Of a stretch of DNA of 64,000 nt, positions 7,752 through 17,481 are shown in pieces (the first letter of the stretch is position 1; each line of letters starts with the position of its first letter). A program made the translations under genes and the position numbers. Below the pieces are notes generated by a model. That model had not been told where the DNA came from. It ran no database searches and saw nothing but the letters and a program-made list of their open reading frames with translations. Location: NCBI GenBank assembly GCA_028284705.1, contig JANQRE010000014.1:1-64000 (forward strand), in the 5' to 3' direction. This DNA comes from Paracoccaceae bacterium (lineage in GTDB: Bacteria > Pseudomonadota > Alphaproteobacteria > Rhodobacterales > Rhodobacteraceae).

Positions 7752-10250
7752 ATGACCACCTCGCGACGCAGCTTCCTGAAGGCCAGCGCAGCCGCAGCAA
7801 CGGCTTCCGCCGCAGGCATCACCCTTCCCAAATCGGCCGAGGCTCTGGCCCCGGCAGCACCGGACATCCGATGGGACAAGGCCGCCTGCCGGTTCTGCGG
7901 TACGGGATGTTCCGTGCTCGTCGGCGTGAAAGAGGGCCGGGTCGTGGCCACGCAAGGCGATCCCGAAGCCCCCGTGAACCGCGGGCTGAACTGCATCAAG
8001 GGCTATTTCCTGTCCAAGATCATGTATGGCGCAGACCGCCTGACAACGCCGCTTCTGCGGAAATCGGGCGGCGTCTACGACAAGAGTGGCGAGTTTGAAC
8101 CGGTCAGTTGGGATGAGGCCTTCGATGTGATGGCCGAGCAGTGGAAGAAGGCCATCCGCGAGAAAGGCCCGACCGCCGTGTCGATGTTCGGCTCCGGCCA
8201 ATGGACCGTCTGGGAAGGCTACGCAGCGGCGAAATTCATGAAGGCTGGGCTCCGGTCGAACAATATCGACCCCAATGCGCGGCACTGCATGGCCTCCGCC
8301 GTGGCCTCTTTCATTCGGACCTTTGGCATCGACGAGCCGATGGGCTGCTATGACGATCTGGAGCATGCGGATACATTTGTGCTCTGGGGCTCCAACATGG
8401 CCGAGATGCACCCGATCCTGTGGTCACGCCTGACCGATACGCGTCTGACGAAACCGGGCTCGGAAGTGCATGTGTTGTCGACCTTCGAGCATCGCTCGTT
8501 TGAGTTGGCCGACAATGGCATGGTGTTCAAACCACAGACTGATTTGGCGATCCTGAATTACATCGCGAATTACATCATTCAGAACGGCGCGGTGAACGAG
8601 GATTTCGTCACCAAACACGTGAACATCACAAAAACCGCGACCGATATCGGTTACGGTCTGCGCCCCAATCATGAGTTGGAGCAGGCGGCCGCGAACCCCT
8701 CCCACGAGGGCAAACATGGCAAGCTCACGCCGATCACATTTGATGAGTATGCGGAAGCGGTCAGCGAATACACGCTTGAATATGTGTCGGAACTGTCGGG
8801 CGTTCCTGCCGAGCAGTTGGAGTGGCTGGCGCAGCAATATGCCGACCCGAACCGCAAAGTGATGTCGCTCTGGACAATGGGTTTCAACCAGCACACCCGG
8901 GGGTCCTGGGTGAATTCGCTGATGTATAACGTCCACCTGCTGGTCGGCAAAATCTCTGAGCCGGGCAACAGCCCGTTCTCGCTCACCGGTCAGCCGTCGG
9001 CCTGCGGCACCGCGCGCGAGGTCGGCACATTCGCCCACCGCCTGCCTGCCGATATGGTGGTGATGAACGACAAGCACCGTGAGATTTGTGAAACCGCCTG
9101 GGGCATTCCGGCGGGCACGATTCCGCCAAAACCGGGCTTCCACGCCGTGCTGCAGCACCGCAAGCTAAAAGACGGCGAGCTGAACTGCCACTGGGTGCAG
9201 TGCAATAACAACCTGCAAGCGGCCCCGAACACCAATGAAGAGGGCTATCCGGGTTACCGCAATCCGGAGAATTTCATCACAGTTTCAGAACCTTATCCGA
9301 CGGTGACCGCCCTTGCTGCCGACCTGATCCTGCCCACGGCGATGTGGGTCGAGAAGGAAGGCGCTTACGGCAATGCCGAGCGGCGTACGCAGTTCTGGAA
9401 CCAGCAAGTGCGGGCACCCGGCGATGCGAAGTCGGATGTCTGGCAGGTCATGGAGTTCTCCAAACGCTTCACGACTGAAGATGTCTGGCCGGAAGAACTG
9501 TTGTCGCAAAAGCCGGAACTGCGCGGCAAGACCCTGTTCGAAGTGCTGTATGAGAACGGCGAAGTGAACAAATTCCCGGTCTCCGAGGTCAATGAGGGCT
9601 TCGAGAATGCCGAAAGTGAGGATTTCGGCTTCTATGTGCAGAAGGGTCTGTTCGAGGAATATGCCGCCTTCGGGCGCGGCCATGCCCACGACCTCGCCGA
9701 TTTCGACACTTATCACAAAGCCCGCGGTTTGCGCTGGCCAGTCGTGGACGGCAAGGAGACGCTCTACCGGTTCCGGGAAGGCTATGACCCCTATGTCGAA
9801 GCGGGCAAAGAGGTCCAGTTCTACGGCAAGCCCGACGGCAAGGCGAACATCATCTACGCGCCCTACGAGCCGCCCGCTGAAGTTCCGGATGAGGACTATG
9901 ATTTGTGGCTTGTCACCGGTCGGGTGCTGGAGCATTGGCACTCCGGCTCCATGACCCGCCGGGTGCCGGAACTGCACCGCTCTTACCCATCCGCCGTGGT
10001 CTATATGCATCCCGACGATGCGCGTGACCGGGGCCTGCGCCGGGGTCAGGAGATCGAAATCTCGACCCGTCGCGGTGCGGTTCTGAGCCGGGTGGAGACA
10101 CGCGGTCGTAACAAGATGCCGCTCGGCGTCGTGTTCATGCCTTGGTTCGATGAAGGCCAACTCACCAACAAGCTCACATTGGATGCGACCTGTCCGATCT
10201 CGAAAGAGACCGACTTCAAGAAATGCGCCTGCAAAGTGCAGCGGGCCTAA
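7752..10250 (+). CDS. napA: Periplasmic nitrate reductase catalytic subunit
   Basis: 832 residues, standard for NapA. A twin-arginine signal ([14 protein letters not shown]) leads into the [4Fe-4S] motif [14 protein letters not shown] with the fourth Cys in [16 protein letters not shown]. The molybdenum Cys lies in [13 protein letters not shown]. Molybdopterin-binding text includes [37 protein letters not shown] and the C-terminal [14 protein letters not shown]. The enzyme reduces nitrate to nitrite in the periplasm with electrons from NapB. It is preceded by its chaperone NapD and followed by napGHBC. No damage is visible. Confidence 0.97.
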   Translation: MTTSRRSFLKASAAAATASAAGITLPKSAEALAPAAPDIRWDKAACRFCGTGCSVLVGVKEGRVVATQGDPEAPVNRGLNCIKGYFLSKIMYGADRLTTPLLRKSGGVYDKSGEFEPVSWDEAFDVMAEQWKKAIREKGPTAVSMFGSGQWTVWEGYAAAKFMKAGLRSNNIDPNARHCMASAVASFIRTFGIDEPMGCYDDLEHADTFVLWGSNMAEMHPILWSRLTDTRLTKPGSEVHVLSTFEHRSFELADNGMVFKPQTDLAILNYIANYIIQNGAVNEDFVTKHVNITKTATDIGYGLRPNHELEQAAANPSHEGKHGKLTPITFDEYAEAVSEYTLEYVSELSGVPAEQLEWLAQQYADPNRKVMSLWTMGFNQHTRGSWVNSLMYNVHLLVGKISEPGNSPFSLTGQPSACGTAREVGTFAHRLPADMVVMNDKHREICETAWGIPAGTIPPKPGFHAVLQHRKLKDGELNCHWVQCNNNLQAAPNTNEEGYPGYRNPENFITVSEPYPTVTALAADLILPTAMWVEKEGAYGNAERRTQFWNQQVRAPGDAKSDVWQVMEFSKRFTTEDVWPEELLSQKPELRGKTLFEVLYENGEVNKFPVSEVNEGFENAESEDFGFYVQKGLFEEYAAFGRGHAHDLADFDTYHKARGLRWPVVDGKETLYRFREGYDPYVEAGKEVQFYGKPDGKANIIYAPYEPPAEVPDEDYDLWLVTGRVLEHWHSGSMTRRVPELHRSYPSAVVYMHPDDARDRGLRRGQEIEISTRRGAVLSRVETRGRNKMPLGVVFMPWFDEGQLTNKLTLDATCPISKETDFKKCACKVQRA

Positions 10251-10272
10251 CTTGAACAGGTCGTAAGTCGAG

Positions 10273-11079
10273 ATGTCCGCCAAGCGCACTTCCACCAACG
10301 TCGACCGGCGTCGCTTCCTGCAGGATGCGGCGCGGGCGACGGCGGGCTGTGCGATTGCGGGCTTCGGACTGGCGAAACTCGCGACCGATGCGCGGGCCTT
10401 GCCCTCACAGGCGATCCGTCCGCCGGGCGCGATCGAGGAGGATGATTTCCTCGCCGCCTGCATTCGCTGCGGTTTGTGCGTGCGGGATTGCCCCTATGAC
10501 ACGCTTGTTCTGGCGGAACTCGGCGAGGATGGCGCGGCCACCGGCACGCCGTTTTTCACCGCACGCGATATCCCCTGCGAGATGTGCGACGACATCCCGT
10601 GCGTGGCCGCGTGCCCGACCGGCGCGCTCGACAAGGGCCTGACGAATATCGACGACGCTGATATGGGCGTCGCGGTGCTGATCGACGAAGAGCATTGCCT
10701 GAACGCTCTGGGTCTGCGCTGTGACGTTTGCTACCGGGTCTGCCCGGTGATCGACAAAGCGATCACGCTGGAGGTTGAGCACAATGCACGCTCCGGTCAC
10801 CACGCGAAATTCATGCCAACCGTGCACGCGGACGCCTGCACCGGTTGCGGCAAATGCGAACAGGCCTGTGTTCTGCCCGAAAGCGCCATCAAGGTCCTGC
10901 CCCAGCGGATCGCGCGGGTGGATGCGGCAGATCACTACAAGCTGGGCTGGGAAAATCCCGATCCGCTGCTCGATGATCTGATCGATCTGCCCGACCGGTT
11001 GCCCGGACCGGGCACTGACAATCTTGCCGCGCCGGGCGGGTTCCAGCCGGAGTATCAATTGCCGGGGGCGGGGCAATGA
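10273..11079 (+). CDS. napG: NapG, periplasmic ferredoxin-type subunit of quinol oxidase NapGH
   Basis: 268 residues with a twin-arginine signal ([13 protein letters not shown]). Four iron-sulfur motifs are visible: [35 protein letters not shown] and [14 protein letters not shown]. NapG takes electrons from the membrane protein NapH and passes them towards NapC or NapB. It overlaps napH by 4 nt. Many alphaproteobacterial nap operons lack napGH, so its presence together with napC is notable. Confidence 0.93.
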   Translation: MSAKRTSTNVDRRRFLQDAARATAGCAIAGFGLAKLATDARALPSQAIRPPGAIEEDDFLAACIRCGLCVRDCPYDTLVLAELGEDGAATGTPFFTARDIPCEMCDDIPCVAACPTGALDKGLTNIDDADMGVAVLIDEEHCLNALGLRCDVCYRVCPVIDKAITLEVEHNARSGHHAKFMPTVHADACTGCGKCEQACVLPESAIKVLPQRIARVDAADHYKLGWENPDPLLDDLIDLPDRLPGPGTDNLAAPGGFQPEYQLPGAGQ

Positions 11080-11999
11080 GCCGGAAGACGGACCTTCCCA
11101 TCGGTCATGAGGCGATCCAGGCCAAAGGCTGGCTCGGTGCGCATAAATATCTGCTTTTGCGGCGCGCAAGTCAGGCATTCTTCCTCGCGCTGTTCCTGCT
11201 GGGTCCCTGGTTCGGCATCTGGTGGGTGAAGGGCAACCTGTCGGGGTCGATGACCTTCGATATCCTGCCGCTGACCGATCCGTTCATTCTGCTGCAATCG
11301 CTTCTGGCCGGGCATTGGCCAGAACTGACGGCCATCACCGGCGCGCTGATCGTTGGCGTGGCTTACGCGCTGATTGGCGGGCGGGTCTACTGCTCCTGGG
11401 TTTGTCCGATCAACCCGGTCACGGATGGCGCGCATTGGCTGCATGACAAGCTGGGCATGTCCAAGGGCTGGCAGCCGAAACGGGCAACCCGGTTCTGGGT
11501 CATGGGCATGGTCCTTGTGGTCTCCGCCCTCACCGGCACGATTGCCTGGGAAGTCGTGAACCCGATCTCCATGCTGCATCGTGGTCTGATCTTTGGTGTC
11601 GGCTTCGCCTGGACCTTCGTTCTGGCGGTCTTCCTTTTCGATCTTCTGGTATCGCGCCGCGGCTGGTGCGGGCATCTGTGTCCAGTCGGTGCGTTCTACG
11701 GCCTTCTAGGGCAGAAATCCCTGCTGCGGATCTCCGCCGTCAACCGATCCGCCTGCGACGACTGCATGGATTGCTTTGCGGTCTGCCCGGAGATGCATGT
11801 CATCACGCCAGCCCTGCGCGGCAAGGATGGCGAGACACCGCTGATCCTGTCGCCTGATTGCACGAATTGCGGGCGCTGCATCGATATCTGCGCCCCGCAG
11901 GTTTTCACGTTCACCCACCGTTTTGCCGATGGTCCGGCACCCGCCAGACCCGAACGGACGACATCCAAACCCCTCCCCGAGGCCAGTCGCGCGGCCTGA
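11076..11999 (+). CDS. napH: NapH, membrane quinol-oxidising ferredoxin protein
   Basis: 307 residues with about four transmembrane helices. The two CxxxCP motifs typical of NapH/NosR are present ([10 protein letters not shown] and [12 protein letters not shown]), and two C-terminal [4Fe-4S] motifs follow ([12 protein letters not shown] and [13 protein letters not shown]). It is thought to oxidise quinol and pass electrons to NapG. The ATG overlaps the napG stop. A C-terminal tail of about 30 residues rich in Pro and Arg follows the second cluster. Confidence 0.93.
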   Translation: MSRKTDLPIGHEAIQAKGWLGAHKYLLLRRASQAFFLALFLLGPWFGIWWVKGNLSGSMTFDILPLTDPFILLQSLLAGHWPELTAITGALIVGVAYALIGGRVYCSWVCPINPVTDGAHWLHDKLGMSKGWQPKRATRFWVMGMVLVVSALTGTIAWEVVNPISMLHRGLIFGVGFAWTFVLAVFLFDLLVSRRGWCGHLCPVGAFYGLLGQKSLLRISAVNRSACDDCMDCFAVCPEMHVITPALRGKDGETPLILSPDCTNCGRCIDICAPQVFTFTHRFADGPAPARPERTTSKPLPEASRAA

Positions 12000-12020
12000 G
12001 ACATCTAACGGAGACGAGAT

Positions 12021-12452
12021 ATGAAACGACATCTGATCCTGAGCGCAGTCGCCACCGCGTTTCTCCTAACGCCGGTTATGTTCGCGAGCGCCCAATCCAT
12101 CGAGTCCCTTCGCGGCGCCGGGGTCGAGGAGACGGTCGCCCCGCTGAACACCTACCAGATCGATGAGGGCCGCTTTTCGCGCAACTATCGTCAGCAGCCG
12201 CCGCTGATCCCGCATTCGGTCGACAAATATCAGGTCGATCTGAAGGCGAACCAGTGCCTGTCCTGTCATGACTGGACCAATGCTGCGGAGCGCAACGCAC
12301 CGACCCTGTCGATGACGCATTATCAGGACCGCGATGGCACTCAGCTGAATCAGGTCTCGGGATCGCGCTGGTTCTGCACCCAATGTCACGTACCACAGGC
12401 CAATACGCCGGGCCTTGTCGACAATCTCTTCCAATCCGCTCGTGGCAACTGA
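12021..12452 (+). CDS. napB: NapB, diheme c-type cytochrome subunit of nitrate reductase
   Basis: 143 residues with a Sec signal (cleavage near FASAQS). Two heme c motifs, CLSCHDW and CTQCHVPQ, match NapB, together with PPLIPHSVDKYQVDLKANQC before the first heme and a conserved PTLSMTHYQDRDG between the two. NapB transfers electrons to NapA in the periplasm. It follows napH by 21 nt, and napC starts 30 nt later. Confidence 0.95.
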   Translation: MKRHLILSAVATAFLLTPVMFASAQSIESLRGAGVEETVAPLNTYQIDEGRFSRNYRQQPPLIPHSVDKYQVDLKANQCLSCHDWTNAAERNAPTLSMTHYQDRDGTQLNQVSGSRWFCTQCHVPQANTPGLVDNLFQSARGN

Positions 12453-12482
12453 GCCGGATCGACGCTTTCAAGGATATCTATC

Positions 12483-13178
12483 ATGTCACAGTCTGATGCT
12501 CCGGAAAAACGACCTGGCTTCATCCGCCGCACATGGCGTGCGTTCTGGTCCCCGACATCGGCGTTTTCGCTGGGGTTCCTGCTGTTCATAGGTATTGGCG
12601 CGGGGATTGCATTCTGGGGCAGTTTCCACTGGGCGATGGAAGCGACCAATACGGAGAAATTCTGCGTGTCCTGTCACGAGATGCGCGACAATGTCTTTGC
12701 GGAATATCAGGGCACCATTCACCAGGAGAACTCTGCCGGTGTGCGCGCGACATGCCCTGACTGCCACGTTCCGAAGGACTGGGCACCGAAAGTAGTGCGG
12801 AAAATCCAGGCCTCGTGGGAGCTCTACGGTCACTTCGTGACGGGCATTATCGACACGCCGGAAAAATTTGAGGCACACCGCCTCGACATGGCCACCAGTG
12901 TCTGGACCGCGATGAAGCGGACCGACAGCCGCGAATGCCGCAACTGCCACAAGTTCGATTATATGGATTTCACCCAACAAGAGACACGCGCGAGCGATAA
13001 TCACCAGCGGGCGCTGGATGCAGGCATGACGTGCATCGATTGCCATCAGGGCATCGCCCACAAGCTACCCGAAGGTTATCTGGAGCGTTACGAGCAGATC
13101 AAAAGGGACCTCGCTGCGAGTGGAGAGGTTCCGCTGGCCAAGGACGTTGAAGTTTCCCAGGCGGTTGGGTCGAATTAG
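12483..13178 (+). CDS. napC: NapC, membrane tetraheme quinol dehydrogenase
   Basis: 231 residues, one N-terminal membrane helix (SLGFLLFIGIGAGIAFWG) and four CxxCH motifs: CVSCHEM, CPDCHVP, CRNCHKF and CIDCHQG. This is the NapC/NirT family, which oxidises quinol and feeds NapAB. Its membrane and heme segments are closely alike those of the NirT-like domain encoded at 15194-16999 (EATNTEKFC, CHVPKDW), so the two are paralogues. It is the last gene of the nap operon and a terminator follows. Confidence 0.95.
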   Translation: MSQSDAPEKRPGFIRRTWRAFWSPTSAFSLGFLLFIGIGAGIAFWGSFHWAMEATNTEKFCVSCHEMRDNVFAEYQGTIHQENSAGVRATCPDCHVPKDWAPKVVRKIQASWELYGHFVTGIIDTPEKFEAHRLDMATSVWTAMKRTDSRECRNCHKFDYMDFTQQETRASDNHQRALDAGMTCIDCHQGIAHKLPEGYLERYEQIKRDLAASGEVPLAKDVEVSQAVGSN

Positions 13179-13205
13179 CACCACACTTATTCCGAACCCA
13201 GCTTG

Positions 13206-13242
13206 ACCATGGCGGCATCTCGGTGTCGCCATGGTTTGTTTT
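13206..13242 (+). terminator. Intrinsic terminator after napC
   Basis: ACCATGGCG (13206-13214) and CGCCATGGT (13227-13235) form a perfect 9-bp stem with a 12-nt loop, followed by TTGTTTT. It lies 28 nt after the napC stop and before the nirS promoter box, so it separates the nap operon from nirS. Confidence 0.8.
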
Positions 13243-13358
13243 GAGCGGCCTCTGTTCACATGCGGAGCGTTGTTTTGCCGGTGGCTGCCGTTTGGCGAAG
13301 CGCGCGACGGGGGTTCTGAGTGGAGGTGGCTCAAAACCTTAAGTTTTCCGAGGGTCCT

Positions 13359-13372
13359 TTAACTAAAGTCAA
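13359..13372. promoter_or_regulatory. Fnr/Dnr box TTAAC-TAAA-GTCAA upstream of nirS
   Basis: A 5-4-5 Fnr/Dnr-type site with one half-site variation (TTAAC), centred about 68 nt before the nirS ATG. The remainder of the 255-nt napC-nirS gap holds the napC terminator and nothing else I can recognise. Confidence 0.85.
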
Positions 13373-13433
13373 GGATGGCCTGATCACTCCGGCGGCATAA
13401 CGCGCCTGTCTCACCAGAAAATGGAGAGTGATC

Positions 13434-15110
13434 ATGTCACTTGGAATCACCTTTAGAACTTCGGGTCGCGCGCTCGGTGTCGGGGTGGCCATGCTCTTTG
13501 GCAGCATCGCCGCACCAGCGCTCGCACAAGACCCGACGCTGAGCGAGGAGAAGTTCGAAGCCTCAAAACAGCTTTACTTTGAACGTTGCGCCGGCTGCCA
13601 CGGCGTGCTGCGCAAGGGCGCGACCGGTAAGAATCTCGAACCCGCCTGGAAGAAAACCGCCGCGGACGGCGCCGTCACCGAAGGTGGCACGCTGAAGCTC
13701 GGACAAGAGCGGCTTGAAAAGATCATCGCCTGGGGCACCGAGGGCGGCATGAACAACTTCTCGGACGTGATGACCGAAGAAGAGATCAAGGACATGGCGA
13801 CCTACATCATGATGGAGCCGCCGAAACCGCCGGAGATGTCGCTTGAGCAGATGATGGCGACGCGGAAAGTCTATGTGGAGCCGGAAGACTACCCGACCGA
13901 GCCGCTACATGGCCGGAATTGGGAAAACTTCTTCGTGGTGATTGAACGCGACGTCGGCAAAGTGGCCGTGGTCGACGGGGATACCAAGGAAGTTCTGGCC
14001 CATATTCCAACGGGTTACGCGGTGCACGTGCTGAAGGCCTCGGAGCACCACTCAATCACCGAACCGGAGCATCCGGGCCGCTTCTGGTACACCATGGGCC
14101 GCGACGGCAAGATGACCAAGATCGACCTCTGGCAGAACCCGGAGAACATGCTCGTGGCCGAGGTGAAGATCGCCTATGACGCCCGTGACGTAGCAGTGTC
14201 CGGTGACGGCAACTACGTGATCGGTGGGGGCTACTGGCCGCCGCATTTCGCGATTGTCGATGCCCAGACCATGGAGCCGAAAAAGGTCGTCTCGACCCGC
14301 GGTGTGAATGTCGATGGCGAATATGTGGAAGAAAGCCGCGTTGCTGCCATCTACACTACGCCCAATGAGCCGACCTGGATCGTGGCGGTGAAGGAACTCG
14401 GCCAGCTTTGGCAGGTCGACTACACTGATCTGGAGAACTTGCGGATCGACAAGATCGACTCGGCGAAATTCCTGCATGACGGGTTCTTTGACCCGACCGG
14501 GCGGTACTTCCAGATCGCAGCCAACGCCTCGAACAAGATGGTTGTTGTCGATACCCAGACCCACAAGCTGGAAGCGATGATCGACACCGCAGCGCTGCCG
14601 CACCCGGGGCCTGGGGCCAACTGGATCGATCCCAATTGCGGACCAGTCGGTGGCACGACCCACTTGGGCGAAGGCACTGTCACCGTCTGGGGTAATGACC
14701 CGGAAGGCCACCCCGATCAGGCCTGGAAGGTCTGCTACGAGGTGGAAACCGATGGTGCGGGTCTCTTCATCCGGACCCATCCGACCTCGGACTATGTCTG
14801 GGCCGACCAGACCAAGCACCCCGAGCCGGAAATCCAGCAATCGGTGCAGGTGTTCTCGAAAGAAACCGGTGAGATCGTGAAGACGATCCAGATCACCGAA
14901 GAGGAAGGCAATGTCGCCGTCCATTTCGAGTTCAACCAGGCCGGTGATGAGGTGTGGGTCTCGCTCTGGAACCGCTCGACCTCGAAAGAGCCGAAAGGCG
15001 AGATCGTGATCTTTGACGCGAAAACCCTGGAGGAGAAAGCGCGCGTGAAAGGGCTCTTCGCTCCGACCGGCAAGTTCAACGTCTACAACCGGTCAAACCA
15101 CGTCACCTGA
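13434..15110 (+). CDS. nirS: Cytochrome cd1 nitrite reductase
   Basis: 558 residues with a Sec signal ending APALAQ. An N-terminal cytochrome c domain carries CAGCHG (~residue 52), followed by an eight-bladed d1-heme propeller. Active-site type histidines are in KFLHDGFFD and LPHPGPGANW, and the C-terminal PTGKFNVYN signature is present. NirS reduces nitrite to NO in the periplasm as a homodimer. ATG at 13434 is preferred because GGAGAG lies 5 nt upstream; a GTG at 13428 is an in-frame alternative. It is separated from its own cofactor genes by the nos and nor clusters. The two genes behind it probably supply electrons. Confidence 0.96.
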   Translation: MSLGITFRTSGRALGVGVAMLFGSIAAPALAQDPTLSEEKFEASKQLYFERCAGCHGVLRKGATGKNLEPAWKKTAADGAVTEGGTLKLGQERLEKIIAWGTEGGMNNFSDVMTEEEIKDMATYIMMEPPKPPEMSLEQMMATRKVYVEPEDYPTEPLHGRNWENFFVVIERDVGKVAVVDGDTKEVLAHIPTGYAVHVLKASEHHSITEPEHPGRFWYTMGRDGKMTKIDLWQNPENMLVAEVKIAYDARDVAVSGDGNYVIGGGYWPPHFAIVDAQTMEPKKVVSTRGVNVDGEYVEESRVAAIYTTPNEPTWIVAVKELGQLWQVDYTDLENLRIDKIDSAKFLHDGFFDPTGRYFQIAANASNKMVVVDTQTHKLEAMIDTAALPHPGPGANWIDPNCGPVGGTTHLGEGTVTVWGNDPEGHPDQAWKVCYEVETDGAGLFIRTHPTSDYVWADQTKHPEPEIQQSVQVFSKETGEIVKTIQITEEEGNVAVHFEFNQAGDEVWVSLWNRSTSKEPKGEIVIFDAKTLEEKARVKGLFAPTGKFNVYNRSNHVT

Positions 15111-15131
15111 TGGGACGCGGATGAGCATGCG

Positions 15132-15157
15132 AGGGGCGGGCCGATGCGCTCGCCCCT
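15132..15157 (+). other. Hairpin between nirS and the multiheme fusion gene
   Basis: AGGGGCG (15132-15138) pairs perfectly with CGCCCCT (15151-15157) around a 12-nt loop and is followed by only two Ts. This could end part of the nirS transcripts or protect their 3' ends, giving more NirS than downstream protein. There is no Dnr box in the 83-nt gap, so the next gene probably depends on read-through. The role is inference. Confidence 0.4.
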
Positions 15158-15193
15158 TTGCCACGAAGACGACTGCCAGAAGGGATGCAGGTC

Positions 15194-16999
15194 ATGACCC
15201 AGGACACGGACACAGACGAAAGAACGCCGATCTGGAGACGCTATTTCTTCTGGGGTATGCCGCTGGCGGGGATCCTTGGCGCTTTCGCGGCAGGGATCAT
15301 CTTCTGGGGCGGTTTCAACACCGCGATGGAAGCGACGAATACCGAGAAATTCTGCATCTCCTGCCACGAAATGGAGAACTTTGTTTACGAGGAATACAAA
15401 GGCACCATCCACGACGTGAACCGCTCCGGAGTGGGTGCCGTTTGCGCCGATTGCCACGTGCCGAAGGACTGGACGCATAAAGTCATTCGCAAGGTGAAAG
15501 CTACGCGCGAGCTTTACGGCAAGGTCATGGGCACGATCTCGACCAAGGAGAAATTTGAAGAAAAACGCCTGCATCTGGCGATGAATGAGTGGGGCCGGAT
15601 GAAGGCCAATGACTCGCGCGAATGCCGCAATTGCCACGATTTTGAATCGATGATGCCGGAGTTCCAGAAACCGCGTGCGCGCCAACAGCACCTCAATGCG
15701 ATGGAGGCCGGACAGACCTGTATCGACTGCCACAAGGGCATCGCGCATTCCGATCTGCGCGATCGGGCGGATGAGGATTACCTTGAACAACTGGAGGCGC
15801 CGAGGCCGGAATTCGTGCGCGAAATCCCGGCGGAATATCTCGCCAGTCTGGAACGCGTAACCGCCAAGGAGGAAGCGGAGGCGCAGGCGAAAAGGGACGC
15901 AGAAACGGCGGAGCGCGAGCAGGTGCAAGCGCAGATTACGGCGGCTGTGGAGGCGGCGGTTGCCGAAGAGCGCGCGAAGGCTGAGGCGGCGAGTGCCGAA
16001 AGCGGTACCGAAACCGCGGCGGCGCCCGCAGGCGGGGCGGATGTGGCGCCGGGCGTGGATTGGAGCGCCGTGCCGGGCACCGACATGACGCTGTTCTACC
16101 CGGGCCAAGCGAGCTTCGAATGGGTTCAGAACGGCAAGCAGCATGGTGGCGCGCGCCCGCTGACCAAGGGGGGCGATGCCTGCACGACCTGCCACGCGGC
16201 AGAATTGGAGGCCATCGGGTCGAAGATCGTTGCGGGCGGGGAGCTTGAACCCACGCCGATCCCGGGCAAACGCGGCACCATCAATGCGACGGTGCAGGCG
16301 AGCTACGATGATCAGAACATCTATATCCGCCTGCAATGGCCCGATGCCGGGCACAATCCCGCCCCCTTTGTGGATGGCGGCAAGATGGACCCTGACAACC
16401 AGATCAAGGTGGCGATGATGATCACCGGGACTGGCATCGAGCTGGGCGAGGCAGTTGGCTGCTGGGCCTCCTGCCATGCCGATAACAGCTATATGCCCTT
16501 CGATCCCGGCGTGGAGGCCATTGCTGCCAATGCCGATGTCGCGACGCAGCTTGAAGCTGTTGAAACAATTACGAAATACCTCAGCGAAAGCCGCAGCGAC
16601 ATCGAGATCAGGGGCCGCCGTGGTAAACCGCAAGGCGGTTGGGATCAGCTCAAAACGCCAGATGAGATTGCTGAGTACTTGGCCAATGGAACTTTCCTCG
16701 ATCTGATGCGCGTCTATTCGGATGGCTCGGCGACCAACGGCTATCTCCTCGACCGCCGTGTGCAGAACGGGGGCGAGATCGCCGCCAGTGCCAGTCTGGA
16801 GGCGGGTCTCTGGACGGTCGTCTTCTCGCGACCGCTTGAGGGCGGTGAAGGCGATGTGGCGCTGGAGGCGGGCAATACCTACACGGTGGGCTTCGCGATC
16901 CATGACGATTTTGCCGCGGCGCGGTTCCACCATGTGACGCTGGACACGACGCTGGCGCTCGACGATCCGAATGCCGCGATCAACGTGGTGCAGAATTGA
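15194..16999 (+). CDS. NapC/NirT-type tetraheme cytochrome fused to an ethylbenzene-dehydrogenase-like heme domain
   Basis: About 601 residues in three parts. Residues 1-185 are a NapC/NirT protein with one membrane helix (~21-40) and four hemes: CISCHEM (54), CADCHVP (84), CRNCHDF (144) and CIDCHKG (176). Residues ~215-275 are a Glu/Ala-rich, charged linker likely to be helical or coiled coil. Residues ~290-601 contain CTTCHAAE (330) and a CX3CH motif, CWASCH (423), in a domain resembling the cytochrome c-552 / ethylbenzene dehydrogenase gamma family (NIYIRLQWPDAG, GCWASCHADNSYMPF). I infer quinol oxidation and electron delivery to NirS. The ATG at 15194 has AGGG nine nt upstream; upstream in-frame starts are less convincing. 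A cupredoxin gene follows. Confidence 0.85.
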   Translation: MTQDTDTDERTPIWRRYFFWGMPLAGILGAFAAGIIFWGGFNTAMEATNTEKFCISCHEMENFVYEEYKGTIHDVNRSGVGAVCADCHVPKDWTHKVIRKVKATRELYGKVMGTISTKEKFEEKRLHLAMNEWGRMKANDSRECRNCHDFESMMPEFQKPRARQQHLNAMEAGQTCIDCHKGIAHSDLRDRADEDYLEQLEAPRPEFVREIPAEYLASLERVTAKEEAEAQAKRDAETAEREQVQAQITAAVEAAVAEERAKAEAASAESGTETAAAPAGGADVAPGVDWSAVPGTDMTLFYPGQASFEWVQNGKQHGGARPLTKGGDACTTCHAAELEAIGSKIVAGGELEPTPIPGKRGTINATVQASYDDQNIYIRLQWPDAGHNPAPFVDGGKMDPDNQIKVAMMITGTGIELGEAVGCWASCHADNSYMPFDPGVEAIAANADVATQLEAVETITKYLSESRSDIEIRGRRGKPQGGWDQLKTPDEIAEYLANGTFLDLMRVYSDGSATNGYLLDRRVQNGGEIAASASLEAGLWTVVFSRPLEGGEGDVALEAGNTYTVGFAIHDDFAAARFHHVTLDTTLALDDPNAAINVVQN

Positions 17000-17036
17000 T
17001 CTGATCCGCAAGCGGGACGCAAAGGAGAAAAGAGCC

Positions 17037-17456
17037 ATGACACGGATGACGGGTTTGGCCTTGGCAGGTGCGCTCTGCGTGGCATTTGGAGCACCCGCGC
17101 TGGCCGATGAGGAGAAGGCGGCGAAGGTCTGCGCCGAAGCGGAAGAACGATATGTGGAGCTGTTCGGCAAACCCTCTGCCGAGGAAGAGGGCGTTACCGT
17201 CGTCACCATGTACAAATACCATTTCTGTCCGGTGGAAATCACCGTGCCGGTGGGCACCACAGTGCGCTGGGTGAATGTCGACAAACGCACCAGCCATTCG
17301 GTGATCCTGAACGACACCGGCGAGCCGGAATCCGATCGCGCCTTCCCGGAGGAGCATATCGAGTTCACCTTTCTCGACGCCAACCCGATCGAAATCCTCT
17401 GCGGGCCCCATTGGGAGACCCAGGACATGATCGGAATGGTCACCGTGACGGAGTGA
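17037..17456 (+). CDS. Periplasmic cupredoxin, probable electron donor to NirS
   Basis: 139 residues with a Sec signal ending APALAD. The type 1 copper pattern is present: His87 in RTSHSVILN, then Cys122, His125 and Met131 in CGPHWETQDM. The core strand text EITVPVGTTVRWVN is typical of pseudoazurin/plastocyanin-like cupredoxins. Two extra cysteines (32 and 64, the latter in YHFCPVEI) might form a disulfide. Blue copper proteins are known donors to cd1 nitrite reductases in other denitrifiers, and the position after nirS and the multiheme fusion supports that role. The ATG at 17037 fits the signal peptide. Confidence 0.82.
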   Translation: MTRMTGLALAGALCVAFGAPALADEEKAAKVCAEAEERYVELFGKPSAEEEGVTVVTMYKYHFCPVEITVPVGTTVRWVNVDKRTSHSVILNDTGEPESDRAFPEEHIEFTFLDANPIEILCGPHWETQDMIGMVTVTE

Positions 17457-17481
17457 CCGGCCAGCACATTCGGAGCCCTGC

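Noticed and set aside
9285-10463. A 392-codon open frame on the minus strand
   Set aside because: Antisense to the end of napA and start of napG; no family features.
13428-13433. GTG start for nirS
   Set aside because: ATG at 13434 is in the same frame with GGAGAG at better spacing; the GTG overlaps that ribosome site.
15083-17467. A 794-codon open frame on the minus strand
   Set aside because: It is opposite the nirS end, the multiheme fusion and the cupredoxin, which have clear heme and copper motifs. The composition is Arg/His-rich and low in complexity, as expected for an antisense frame in GC-rich coding DNA.
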